NCBI GenBank assembly: GCA_051453625.1
Contig: JBOZIK010000001.1
Location: 125,195,084 to 125,259,083, forward strand
Origin: Welwitschia mirabilis
Taxonomy: Eukaryota; Gnetophyta; Gnetopsida; Welwitschiales
Direction: 5' to 3'
DNA length: 64,000 nt
Shown here: one piece after another, positions 1 to 9,152 of the stretch
Position numbering within the stretch: the stretch's first letter is position 1
Layout of the letters: the number at the start of each line of letters is the position of its first letter
The notes under the pieces: generated by a model
Told to the model about the DNA's origin: nothing
Seen by the model: only the letters and a program-made list of their open reading frames with translations
The model's database searches: none
Position numbers and translations under genes: made by a program

Positions 1-40
1 TTTGCAATACAAAGAAGAAATAAATATGTTGCAAATTTTA

Positions 41-55
41 CTCCCCCATTTTGAT
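41..55 (-). other. Polypurine tract of a copia element
   Basis: On the minus strand this reads ATCAAAATGGGGGAG, a purine tract typical of the end of Sirevirus-like copia elements. It follows the third ORF directly, which is the expected position for priming plus-strand DNA synthesis. The 3' LTR that should follow would lie mostly outside the window, so it is not confirmed. Confidence 0.55.
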
Positions 56-114
56 AAAATCAAGGATGGGGAGGAGACAACAAGACTAAATGAAACAAAA
101 AGACACACAAAGAA

Positions 115-1032
115 TCAGTTGGACTTTAAAGATTCAGAAGATTGAGAACCCTCAGATTGAGATGTGTCAGTAACTTGAGTTCCATTAGTAATTAAGGCCT
201 CCTTGATGTGATGAGTCCATGAGTCAATCTGATAAAGAAGATGGAGAATTTCTATGGTCTAAGAGGCCTTAACCTTAGGCCTAGAAGAAGTAGCGGGTTC
301 CTTAAAAATGTGCATCCTTAAAAGCATGCCACAATCTATAGGCCCCATGGGCTTCTGAATCTCTTACCTGGTGAGATGAGGGATGTCAAAGTGATGATAA
401 ATCCAAGTGATGAGGAAAGAATAAGGCAGGGTACACCAGTTATGTGGCTGAAGCTGGTTTACCATATATTTGAGCATGATTCCAAGGGCATCCAAATCTC
501 TTCATTGGTCCAGTGCATACATAAAATAGAATCAATAATTGGAAAGCTTATCTCAGTGCCCGGCAACTGAATGGAAGTTGTAGGACATGATTAAGTATAG
601 AAGATAAAATTTTGGAAGAAGTTGGGAGGGTTTGAGAGTCTTTTTCCATGTAATGTGAGTTCCACACACATGCTGAGTGGCTGCATCCTTCTCTTTAAAA
701 GACTTGGCCATGTGTCAGTATTCTCCCCAGTTTCGTTTGGGAAGGCCAATAAGGGATGCAATAAGATTTGAAGTGATATGCATTTCTTAACCAAAACTAG
801 AGGTAATGAATGTAGACTGGGCTACATCATACCTAGCATTGGAGTAGAATAACCTAGTAATTAAAGGGTAGCACATGCCAGAAACATGAAGGAAATATCC
901 CTAGTTTACTTCTTCTAATAAGATCTAGACTTTCCTGAGGCTAATAAATTGCATGGTTTTACAAGTCCTTTTTAATGCAATGGGGCTTGTCTCAAAATGT
1001 TTCTCATAGTACCTGAGTTGCTTTGTGCTCAT
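115..1032 (-). pseudogene. Third ORF (env-like / plant accessory ORF) of Sirevirus-type copia, broken by nine stops
   Basis: Read on the minus strand from the ATG at 1032 to the TGA at 115-117, one frame runs about 305 codons with no frameshift that I can detect but with nine internal stops. Recognisable stretches include YYEKHFETSPIAL, GMCYPLITRLFYSNARYD, LIASLIGLP and GPIDCGMLLRMHIF, followed by a Ser/Gln-rich tail. Sequence of this kind is typical of the plant-specific accessory ORF that some Sirevirus-like elements carry between pol and the polypurine tract. Its function is unknown; it has been called env-like because of its position. The stops fall where Gln, Trp or Arg codons would be one transition away, which points to decay by cytosine deamination. 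Family assignment is from remembered pattern, without a search. The plus-strand frame at 376-570 is its antisense shadow. Confidence 0.6.
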
Positions 1033-1670
1033 TCTGGAAAAGATATAATTGGGTGATTTGATAACATCTTCCTTTCTTCTCTTTCTATATCCTTTTCCTA
1101 GCTAAGATGAATCCATTTAAATATTACATTTAAGAAAAAACATTGAAAAGAGTGGAAAAGGGTCTCCTAGAATCTCAGAAAATGATAAAAAGTGGCGCTA
1201 AAAGAATAAGACAAGAAAAAGGAGGAGCAGATTTATCCTAAACGCGGGTAACTGATCAAAAGGTTAGTTGACCCATGTAAAATTTTAAAACCCTAATTGT
1301 AAGGCAGTGGTCGATCCAAATAATTTAGCAGTCAACCCTATGAGAAGAAAATGTTACAGCCAAAAACTAAATAAAACTCCATTGGTCTAAGATAAACATA
1401 AGGTCGACCTAATATGACTAGAAGAAAAACATTATGAGGTTGATCAAAGTGTATTGTTCAGTCAACCTATGTTTAACAAGATTTTACAGGAAAAACTGGG
1501 ACTAAACTAGTCAATCCAACATAATGTGTAGTCAACCCCGTAAGAGGAAAATCTAACAGTGAGAAATCTAAGAGAAAAGAGGTTACCCTAATTGAAAAGT
1601 AGGTCGATCAAGGTTTAAATATATATGATCTGAAAAGATTTAAACCCCCTAGTGAATTTAATTATTCAAA
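1033..1670 (-). repeat. Copia pol-ORF3 spacer with GTCGACC-type motif array (copy B)
   Basis: This is non-coding sequence between the RNase H end and the third ORF. Between about 1250 and 1620 it contains at least nine related short motifs at irregular intervals of roughly 20-80 bases, for example GTCGATCC, GTCAACCC, GTCGACCT, GTCAACCT and GTCGATCA. Most are one or two transitions away from the palindrome GGTCGACC. A second copy of this spacer lies at 2755-3130. A purine run (minus strand CTAGGGGG, near 1645-1652) sits at the pol-proximal end and could be an extra polypurine tract. Confidence 0.6.
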
Positions 1671-1679
1671 TAAGGTTGG

Positions 1680-2261
1680 GTGAGGCAAGTTCTTTTTGGA
1701 CTTGATACCCATAAAATATCAAAGTGTTAAAAAAACAATCTGAAGATAGAGGTTTTGTAAAAATATCGATCAATTAATCTTCTGTGCATACATATTCTAA
1801 AGATATAATTTTCTTTTCTACTAATTCATGGATGAAGTGGTACTTGATAATGATGTATTTAGTTCGAGTGTATTGGGTTGGGTCGTGAGCTATTTGAATA
1901 GCACTTAAGTTGTCACACAGTATTGGTACTTCTGAGATGTTTAGCCCATAGTACTTCAAGGTCTCTTTCATTCATAAGGTCTGAGTGCAACAAGCTCTAG
2001 CAGCTATGTATTCAGCCTCAGTGGTAGAAAGGGATATAGAGCATTGTTTCTTGCTATACCAGGCTGTAAGATAATTTCTAAAGAAGAAACATCCATCACT
2101 TGTGTTTTTGTGATCATCTTTGCATCCAGTCCAATCCGCATCACTATATCCTGTTAAACTTAAGGTAGTATCATTTAAAAACCATAAACCAAAATTTAGA
2201 GTACCTTTCACATAGCGTAGTATTCTCTTTGTAGCTATAAGATGTGATTCCTTAGGTTTAC
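1680..2261 (-). pseudogene. Copia RNase H fragment (copy B)
   Basis: The minus strand encodes the C-terminal RNase H domain of a Ty1/copia polyprotein. Visible motifs are GYSDADWTGCKDDHKN, CSISLSTTEAEYIAA, ILCDNLSAIQIAHDP and FIHELVEKKIISLEYV. These correspond to the conserved DADW, STTEAEY and DN(x)SA blocks of copia RNase H, which removes the RNA strand during reverse transcription. The domain is interrupted by a frame break near 1972 and cut off by the gap at 2262. It is a diverged duplicate of 3186-3780, so it belongs to a second element and not to the pol on the right of the gap. Confidence 0.85.
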
Positions 2262-2361
2262 NNNNNNNNNNNNNNNNNNNNNNNNNNNNNNNNNNNNNNN
2301 NNNNNNNNNNNNNNNNNNNNNNNNNNNNNNNNNNNNNNNNNNNNNNNNNNNNNNNNNNNNN
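2262..2361. other. Assembly gap (100 N)
   Basis: A run of exactly 100 N, probably an arbitrary spacer. The sequence on its left (about 850-2261) is a diverged copy of the sequence on its right (2362-3780), so the join lies between two related copia elements. Confidence 0.99.
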
Positions 2362-2740
2362 CCTAATAACCAAAGGGTAGCATGTGCCAATGACGTGGAG
2401 AAAATACCCTTAATTCACTTCTTCCAGAAGACTTTAGATCTCCCTAAGGATAATAAATTACCTAGGTTCACAGATCTTCTTAAAAGCAATAGGACTTATT
2501 TCAAAATGCTTTTCAAAATGAGTAAGTTGCTTAGAGGACATTTAAGAGAAAACATAACCTGGATGTATGACTGCATCTTCCTTTCTTCTTTTTTTAGATC
2601 CCTCTCCTGGCTGAGAAGAAGCTATTTAAATCCCAGATCTGATAAGAACCATGTGAAACAGGTAGAAGAGGATCCCCCAGAAGCTTAGAAAATGACAAAG
2701 AAGGCACCAAGCAGAATAAGACAAAAGAAAGAGGGGCGCA
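2362..2740 (-). pseudogene. Third ORF, N-terminal part (copy A)
   Basis: This is a diverged copy of 850-1120, so it is the first part of the third ORF of the element whose pol lies at 3186-6260. It is cut at its distal end by the gap. The open plus-strand frame at 2395-2688 is antisense to it and has no independent support as a gene. Confidence 0.5.
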
Positions 2741-2754
2741 CCACCTCAAACGCA

Positions 2755-3175
2755 GGCGAATGATCGGACTATCGATCGACTCGTGTAAAATTTTTTAAAA
2801 ACAAATAGTAGGATGATGGTCAACTCAAGAAAAAAAGCAATCAACCCTTTAAGATGAAAATTTTACTGAGAAAATTAGACTAAAAACTAATCGACCTAAG
2901 AATAACACGTGATCGACCTGATGTAACTGGATTAAAAAACCAGACGAACGAGGTCAACTAAAACTAAGTGTTTGATCGACCCACATCCTATAGGATTTTA
3001 TAGGAAAATCTAACACTAAAACGGTCGATCCAACCTAATATGTAGTCAAACCAGTGAGAAGAAAGTCTAACAGAGTGAAAGATGGGAATAAAATGATTGT
3101 CCTAATAGATAATTAGGTCGACCGGGGTTCAAAAATTATAAGATTTGAAAAGATTTGAACCCTTTCCCTCCAAAA
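2755..3175 (-). repeat. Copia pol-ORF3 spacer with GTCGACC-type motif array (copy A)
   Basis: This is the counterpart of the spacer at 1033-1670. It holds a series of motifs such as ATCGACCT, GTCAACTC, GATCGACC, GTCGATCC and GTCGACCG spread over about 370 bases. A purine tract (minus strand GGAGGGAAAGGG, near 3160-3171) sits at the pol end. The two copies differ in which C or G positions have changed, as expected for independent decay of an ancestral array. Confidence 0.6.
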
Positions 3176-3185
3176 CTAAATTTAT

Positions 3186-3785
3186 TTATTCAGAGAAGGC
3201 TAGATGAGGAAAGTCCTTTTCAGACTTGATACCAAAAAAATATCGAAGAGTTAAAAAATGATTTGAAGATAAAGGTTTTATGAAAATATCATCCAATTGT
3301 TCTTCTGTGCTAACATATTCTAAAGATATGATTTTCTTTTCAACTAGTTCGCGAATGAAATGGTACCTAATATCGATATGTTTAGTTCGAGTGCATTGTA
3401 CTGGGTTGTGAGCTATTTGAATAGCACTTGAGTTGTTACACAGGATTAGTACTTCCAATATGTTCAGTCCATAGTCTTTCAATGTTTCTTTCATCCACAA
3501 GATCTGAGTGCAATAGATGCCAATAGCTATGTATTTAGCCTCAGTGGTAGAAAGGGATATAGAGCATTGTTTCTTACTGTACCAGGCTGTAAGACAATTT
3601 CCAAAGAAACAACATCCACCATATGTACTTTTACGATCATCTTTGTAGCTAGTCCAATCTGCATCACTATATCCTATTAAACTTAAAGGAGTATCATTTG
3701 AAAACTATAAACCAAAATCTAGAGTATGTTTCACATAATGTAGTATTTTCTTTGCAACTATAAAATGTGCTTCCTTAGGTTTACT
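3186..3785 (-). pseudogene. Copia RNase H domain (copy A)
   Basis: This is the C-terminal domain of the copia polyprotein, in pieces. In order it shows GYSDADWTSYKDDRKST, a Cys-rich GGCCFFGN stretch, AWYSKKQCSISLSTTEA, then CNNSSAIQIAHNPVQ and HIDIRYHFIRELVEKK, ending DIFIKPLSSNHFL. All are hallmark blocks of copia RNase H. The Glu of the STTEAEY block is replaced (STTEAKY), which is one G-to-A change. The C-terminal 104 codons are still open; the upstream part has at least one stop and a frame break near 3505. Confidence 0.88.
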
Positions 3786-4234
3786 TTAATACCTAGCACA
3801 CAAAACAACACTAAAGGCTATATCTGGGCGACTAGCTGTTAGATATAATAGACTTCCAATAATACTACGATATACCTTTTGATCCACATCCTTACCATGT
3901 TCATCTAAAGAGAGTTTAACATTTGTGGCCATTGGAGAGTTCATACACTTTGCATTTTCTAGTTTGAATTTTTTAATCAAATCTAAAAAATATTTCTTTT
4001 GATTGATAAAGATTCTTTGTTTGTATTACTAAATTTGTAAACCCAAAAACATATTTACAGGACCAACCACACTCATTTCAAATTCAGAAGTTATGAGTTT
4101 GGCAAAGTCATTTAACAAGTTTTTATTTATGATCTAAAAATTATATCATTAATATAGATTTGCACTAAAATTAAATCATTTTTCAAAACCTTTTGAAATA
4201 AAGTTCTATTAATAGAGCCTCTAGAAAAATCATG
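3786..4234 (-). pseudogene. Copia RT C-terminal part and connection to RNase H
   Basis: At 3786-3980 the minus strand encodes the RT/RNase H connection, with KFKLENAKCMNSPMATN and the landmark YRSIIGSLLYLTASRPDI. At about 4130-4210 it encodes the RT catalytic block, which reads IYINDIIFRS where functional copia RTs have Y-V-D-D-I-I-F-G. The first catalytic Asp is therefore Asn here, consistent with a single G-to-A transition. The stretch between (3985-4130) is broken by stops and a deletion. Confidence 0.8.
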
Positions 4235-4600
4235 TTAAAGCAAGAATAATGAAAGCTTTTCGTACCAAGCTCTGGGAGCTTGTTTTAACCCATACAAGGC
4301 TTTGTTAAGTTTATAAACATATTTAGGATTATGAGGATTATAAAAACATTGAGGTTTCTTAACATAAACTTCTTCTTCAATATTTCCATTTAGAAATGCA
4401 CTTTTTACATCCATTTTAAAGACTTCCATTTTCTTAAAATAGGCAAAAGCTAAAAACATTCTGATTAATGCCAATCTAGCAATCAGAGCAAATGTGTCTC
4501 CACAATCTACTCCTTCTATTTGGGAATACCCTTGAGCCACTAATATAGTCTTATTCTTTGTAATTTCATTGTTCTCATTCATTTTGTTTCTGAAAATCCA
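4235..4600 (-). pseudogene. Copia reverse transcriptase, fingers/palm fragment
   Basis: The minus strand gives a 115-codon open stretch. It contains KNKTILVAQGYSQIEGVD, then MEVFKMDVKSAFLNGNIEEE, then YKLNKALYGLKQAPRAWYEK. These are the standard copia RT blocks (LVAxGYxQxxGxD, MDVKSAFLNG and LYGLKQAPRAWY). RT copies the element RNA into DNA in virus-like particles. The phrase GVDCGDTFALIA carries substitutions relative to the usual GIDYxETFAPVA. The frame is followed by a stop before the YxDD-equivalent block. Confidence 0.92.
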
Positions 4601-4787
4601 TTTTATGCCTATGACATTCTTTCTTATTGGTTTTGAAACAAGAGTCTAAACCTTATTCCTAGTGAATTGTTCAAGTTCTTTGTACATGGCATTTACTCAA
4701 CTTGGATCAGATTTAGCCTCTTCAAAAGATTTTGGTTCAATTTGGGAGAAAATTAGGACATGAGCACTAAAATTCTTAAGAGAATTT
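4601..4787 (-). pseudogene. Copia linker between integrase and RT
   Basis: This is the minus-strand coding remnant between the integrase C-terminus and RT. It is broken by several stops. Pieces resemble the ordinary copia segment that precedes RT (PSWVxAMYKELEQF-like on the minus strand near 4680-4700). No separate gene is seen. Confidence 0.55.
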
Positions 4788-5245
4788 CTAATAATGATAT
4801 TTTACTATATCTCTTTGGATTTCATCCATTTGATTAATAGGACCATAGGAAATAGGATCTTCATTAAGGTTAATGAATTTTAAAGAATCTAAAATATCAT
4901 ATATTTTTACATTAATTAATTTTTCCATATGAAGTTTTGTTTTATTAAAAACTCTATAGACTCTACTAGATTGAGAGTATCCTAAAAAGATTCCCTCATA
5001 TAATTTAGCATCAAATTTTGTTAATTTATCTCTATCTCTCAAAATAAAGCATTTACTCCCAAAAGTTTTAAAATAAGATATATTTGGTTTCTTACCTTTC
5101 CAAAGTTCATAAGGAGTTTTATAAGTTCCAGATCTGAAATAAACTTTGTTTGAGGGGTTTTAGGGGCTGAAAACTCATGTTCAATTCCATTTGAGTTACA
5201 ATAAATTTTAAATCTTTCATTCTCAAACTCTTTACCATGATTACT
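4788..5245 (-). pseudogene. Copia integrase C-terminal region, with internal deletion
   Basis: Minus-strand motifs run from GTYKTPYELWKG (near 5100-5140) through a phenylalanine-rich stretch to RDRDKLTKFDAKLYEGIFLG and YSQSSRVYRVFNKTK. This is the normal C-terminal half of copia integrase. Upstream, near 5146-5153, the block ending APKTPQ joins straight to the region that should lie roughly 40 codons further on. The lost part is the segment that normally begins QNGVxERKN and carries the catalytic Glu of the D,D-35-E triad. The element could not encode active integrase. Confidence 0.82.
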
Positions 5246-5640
5246 TCATATTTTCTTTATTACATACCCCTTTTTAGTTTGAAGCTTTTTGCAAATTTTA
5301 ATAAAATTTTCATAGACATCATATTTTACATGAAGAAAAGCTTCCCACGAAAATCTAGAGAAATTGTCAATCATAACTAGAAAATATCTTTTTCTAGAAA
5401 GACTCACAATTTGAATAGGCCCAAGTAAATCCATATGAATTAAGTTTAAGGGTTTACTAGTCATGATATTGTTGACCTTTTTATGAGACGTTCTGGTTTG
5501 TTTTCCCTTTTGACAAGCGTCACAAAGCCCTTTGTAAGAAAAAGAGATTTTACGGAGACGCCTAACTATCTCCTCATGACATAATTTTTTCAAAGAGTCA
5601 AAAATAATATGAGCTAAACGCTGATGCCAGATAACATCAT
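5246..5640 (-). pseudogene. Copia integrase zinc-binding and core N-terminal part
   Basis: The minus strand encodes the second half of the HHCC zinc-binding domain (GLCDACQKGKQTRTSHKK) followed by the start of the catalytic core (KPLNLIHMDLLGPIQ, then VMIDNFSRFSWEAFL). The first catalytic Asp is present in HMDLLGP. The second Asp block, just past 5246, reads SNHGKEFEN, where Asp is normal, so the catalytic residue is Asn. Integrase inserts the element cDNA into the genome. Confidence 0.88.
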
Positions 5641-6258
5641 CTTGAGTACGAGATGAAAGACATGTAGAATTATTCTATTGATTTATACAATACACATTTT
5701 CATGTCTATTCACTACTAGTAAGGGTTGATCGATTTTTCCATCATTTATAATACTTTTGTTTTTATTGAAAATGACTTTATGATCCTTATCACAAATCTA
5801 ACTAATGCTTAATAAATTATGCTTCAAACCATTAAAAAAACATTATGAATATTTGGTAAATTACCTCCACTGATGCTTCAAATTCCTTCAATTTGAGCTC
5901 TTCCATTGTCTCTGAAAGTAAAATTTTCTCCATTGTATTCCTTGAAGCAAATGAAGTTTGATTTGTCACCTATCATATTTCTAGAGCAACCACTATCTAG
6001 ATACCAACAAGTGTGATTAGTTGCTTTTAAATCCATTTGGATCAATAGGCTTTTGGCTATGGACTTCGGGATCCACCTCAGACATTTATTTCTATTTGCA
6101 ACTGAATGAGATTTTTTGGTAAAAGGAAACTTAAATCCTAAAGGGAAATGAGGAAACCAACTTTTACTAAAGACATAATCAATCTTGGAATGACCCTTTT
6201 TATTGAAGTAATGGCAGGTAATAGTAGCTAAAGATTTCTTGGAAGCTGCCTTAGACAA
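5641..6258 (-). pseudogene. Copia gag C-terminus and aspartic protease
   Basis: A minus-strand open stretch at 5878-6258 includes a degenerate zinc knuckle (CHYFNKKGHSKIDYVF, with two of its Cys positions changed). A Lys/Phe-rich linker follows, then the protease active-site block CWYLDSGCSRNMIGDKS. The DSGxSxHM pattern of copia proteases is nearly intact. The region 5641-5870, between protease and integrase, is broken. Protease cleaves the Gag-Pol precursor. Confidence 0.85.
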
Positions 6259-6427
6259 GGGTTTGAGAAGAGAGAAGTGTTAAGAATTAAAAAAGCTAGT
6301 GAAATATTTTCTAGAGGCTTGATACTTTGTTCTATTTGATGCATGGGTACTTTTTAGGTCATTACCTTTCTTTTCCCTAATCTCAAACTTATCTAGAAGG
6401 AGCTTATTTCCTTTTCTAAGTTGCTTT
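6259..6427 (-). pseudogene. Copia gag C-terminal fragment (left of gap)
   Basis: This is the continuation of gag upstream of the zinc knuckle, cut by the gap. It is a diverged copy of 6740-6925, so the left and right sides of the following gap belong to different copies. Confidence 0.6.
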
Positions 6428-6527
6428 NNNNNNNNNNNNNNNNNNNNNNNNNNNNNNNNNNNNNNNNNNNNNNNNNNNNNNNNNNNNNNNNNNNNNNNNN
6501 NNNNNNNNNNNNNNNNNNNNNNNNNNN
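6428..6527. other. Assembly gap (100 N)
   Basis: A run of 100 N. The left flank (about 6030-6427) and the right flank (6528-6930) are diverged copies of the same gag/protease region, so the gap joins two elements or hides a repeat. Confidence 0.99.
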
Positions 6528-7075
6528 ATCAATAGGCTCTTAGTTATGGACTTAGAAATCCACCTCAGACATTTGTTTTTGTTTGTAACATGATGAGATT
6601 TTTTGGTAAACATGAACTTAGATCCTAAAATGGAGTGAGGGAATCAACTTTTGCTAAAGACACAATCGATCTTAAAGTGATCCTTTTTGTTGCAATAGTA
6701 GTAGGTGATATTAGCTAAAGAATTTTTAGAATCTCCCTTTGACATGAGTTTGAAATGAAAAAAGTAATAAGAATTAAAGGAGCTAGGGAATGATTTTCTA
6801 AAGGCTTGATTCTTTATTCTATAGGAAGTTGATGCAAGGATATTTTTCAAGTCATTAACTTCCTTTTTACTAATCTCAAGCTTATCTAGAAGGAGCTTAG
6901 TTTCTTTTCTAATTTGGTTTAATCTGTGATCTAGATTTTGGCATTCCAAATATAATTTAAATTCAATATCATTAAGCATATCTTTACTAATAACTAAATT
7001 AATGTGAGAAGTAGAACATATCTTTTCATCGATAATCACTATGAGAGAGATACTGCCATGTTCTGAATCTGATTT
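6528..7075 (-). pseudogene. Copia gag C-terminal region with coiled coil and zinc knuckle (right of gap)
   Basis: The minus strand reads from the gag C-terminal half into the start of the protease linker. The long open stretch (6644-7039) begins near EKICSTSHINLVISKD and runs into a Leu/Lys/Glu-rich, probably coiled-coil segment (KLLLDKLEISKKEVNDLKN). It ends at a zinc-knuckle remnant YYYCNKKDHFKIDC, in which the first Cys is lost. Below 6600 the sequence repeats the KSHHVTNKNKCLRWISK stretch seen at 6060-6120. Confidence 0.78.
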
Positions 7076-8046
7076 TTGTTCACTTTCACTTTCATCATTA
7101 TTCCATGTTGCATATAGGACTTTCTTTCCCTTTCTTTTGTTATCCTTTCTATTATTTGAGCAAACATTTAAATTATGACCAAAACCTTTATAGGAATAGC
7201 ATTGAATCTTATGATACCCTTCATCTTTCCTTCTTGATGGTATCCTAGACTGACCTCCACCTTGTCATCTTTACATGAAGTGTCTAAACCTTCTGACTAA
7301 GAAAGCCACTTCAGAATTACTTTTTGGTTCTAGGTTAGACCTATTCTTAATTTCAGAAGTTTTATGTGTTGAAGATAGTACCACATTCTCCTTCTTTTAC
7401 TTTCCAAATTTTAGTTCAAAAGTGTAAAGGTTCCCTTGGAGTTCATCTAGTTTCATGATGTTTAGGTCGTTGCTTTCTTCTATAGTGATCACTTTTGATT
7501 TGAATCTTTATGGTAGAGATCTCAAGGCTTTGTGAACCACTCTTAATTCTTAAATTGATTCACCTAATCTATGCATAGAATTTACAATATCTATTAGTTT
7601 TGCAAAGAAATCATTTATACCTTCATCGTCTTTCATCTTTAGATCCTTAAACTAGGTGATCAGCATTTGAAGCTTAGCCTACTTTACTAGATTTATTCCT
7701 TCATGAGCAGTCTCTAAGATATCCCATGCTTCTTTGGTAGTGATGTAGTTCATCACTCTTTTAAAATATTCTAGACTTATAGCACAGAAGATAGCATTTA
7801 GGCCTTTGAAGTTGTAGGTTACAGCTTATTTCTCATCTGGTGTCCATATATTCCTGATTTTTGGAATTGTCAACTTAGTAACCAGGTCCTACATAGTAGA
7901 AGAATAATATCCATTAATAATAGACTCCTAGATTTCTAGGTTAATGAATTAAACAAAGACTCTCATCTTTGCTTTCCAATAATCATAATTCATTCTATTA
8001 AATAAGGGAGATCTTATGACCAAGTTTCCTTTAGTGGCTTGACTCA
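7076..8046 (-). pseudogene. Copia gag polyprotein, N-terminal part
   Basis: Starting at the ATG with its A at 8046, the minus strand reads MSQATKGNLVIRSPLFNRMN then YDYWKAKMRVFV, the usual N-terminus of plant copia Gag. It continues through TTKEAWDILETAHEG, KMKDDEGINDFFAKL, VVHKALRSLP and MKLDELQGNLYTFEL. A second zinc-knuckle remnant (CYSYKGFGHNLNVC) lies near 7150-7200. About ten in-frame stops interrupt an otherwise well-aligned frame; many are TAG or TAA where Gln is expected. Gag forms the virus-like particle. The start is chosen because it lies about 50 bases after the primer-binding site and matches family N-termini. Confidence 0.88.
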
Positions 8047-8099
8047 TTCTCTAGGGATGAATGGAGTAAAGATCTGTTAGGATCTATTGCTCAACCTTT

Positions 8100-8111
8100 C
8101 TTTAATACCAA
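8100..8111 (-). other. Primer-binding site (initiator Met-tRNA type)
   Basis: The minus strand reads TTGGTATTAAAG, close to the TTGGTATCAGAGC site that plant copia elements use to prime minus-strand synthesis with tRNA-iMet. It lies just upstream of the gag start and just inside the proposed 5' LTR end, which is the correct position. Confidence 0.65.
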
Positions 8112-9152
8112 TTAATAAATGAGAATCGACCCTAGATCGGGGTAAATAGGGCTTTTAAAGTTTTGTATTCTTGTTCTTCACGACCTACAAAAACAATAGA
8201 TAAAAATTACTACTATAACAAGGTATTTAATGGTGGATAGACACCACCTTTCAACTTTTGTACACCCCTTGTCCTAGCTGACATGTATTCACTCTTCAAA
8301 AATGGTTTTTAGGATCACCAAGTAATCTTTCACAACTAATAAGAATTTTATGACTTAATCCTCAACCAAGAACGAATGAAATAGATAAGGATGCACTACT
8401 TCACAGATGTGATCTCTATAGTACATTAATATTCTTTTTAAGAAGATGCTATGATGTAAGTACAACAGAAATCTAAACCTTATCAGAATGTTTAGATGTA
8501 CTAATAGAAAGTATATCAGTGCTTTGTTCAATCTTTGATTTGATAAGAATAGTATTCATATGCTCTAGTATTTAGAGGAAAGCTTTTATACTTAAGATGT
8601 TTCATATGACTGTTTCCTTAAAAGTAAATGAACCATTGCGATTTTTTGAAGAACCATTGCACTTTTGCTAGAGAACTTTTATGTTAAAAATGATTATATT
8701 TTCTATCATATGGTTAACCTTTTAGTATATTCAGTTAATCGCAAATGCGGTCGCCCTTATTTTTACATTTGGTTACCCTTGCTTATTGTAGATTTTCTCA
8801 GTATAAGATATGGCCCAAAAGTGGTTACCCTTGTGCAAATATGTAGTCATCCTTTGATAGGTCACCCGTATTGTTATGGTCGGTCACCCGTTCAGATTAT
8901 ATCAAACTGAGTGAAATGTAGTCATTCATGTTATGATGGCAGTCACCCATGTGTTAATTGGTCTTCTTTATGTTGTCAATGTTTGGTCGCCCAGTAAATC
9001 ATGTGTGGTCATCCACTTCTGAAGCAATATTACAATTCTTGAACATGCAGTTTCCCGATCTTATAAATCGGTCACCCGATACTAGAAGTTACCTACACAA
9101 AAGACTAACTCACAAAAACTCGTTAACTTAATCAATGACAATGGGTTTTCAA
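8112..9152 (-). mobile_element. Probable 5' LTR of copia element, with GGTCRCCC motif array
   Basis: It lies between the primer-binding site and a plausible LTR start on the minus strand (TGTTGAAAACCCATTG, near 9150). No second intact LTR is in the window for comparison, so the borders are inferred. From 8711 to 9080 the plus strand carries about a dozen related motifs: GGTTAACC, GGTCGCCC, GGTTACCC, GGTCACCC, AGTCACCC and GGTCATCC. The plus-strand frame at 8665-8910 runs through this array and is not a gene. Confidence 0.6.

Noticed and set aside
376-570. Plus-strand 64-codon frame
   Set aside because: It is antisense to the readable, stop-interrupted copia third ORF on the minus strand.
2395-2688. 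Plus-strand 97-codon frame
   Set aside because: It is antisense to the third-ORF copy and has no recognisable domain.
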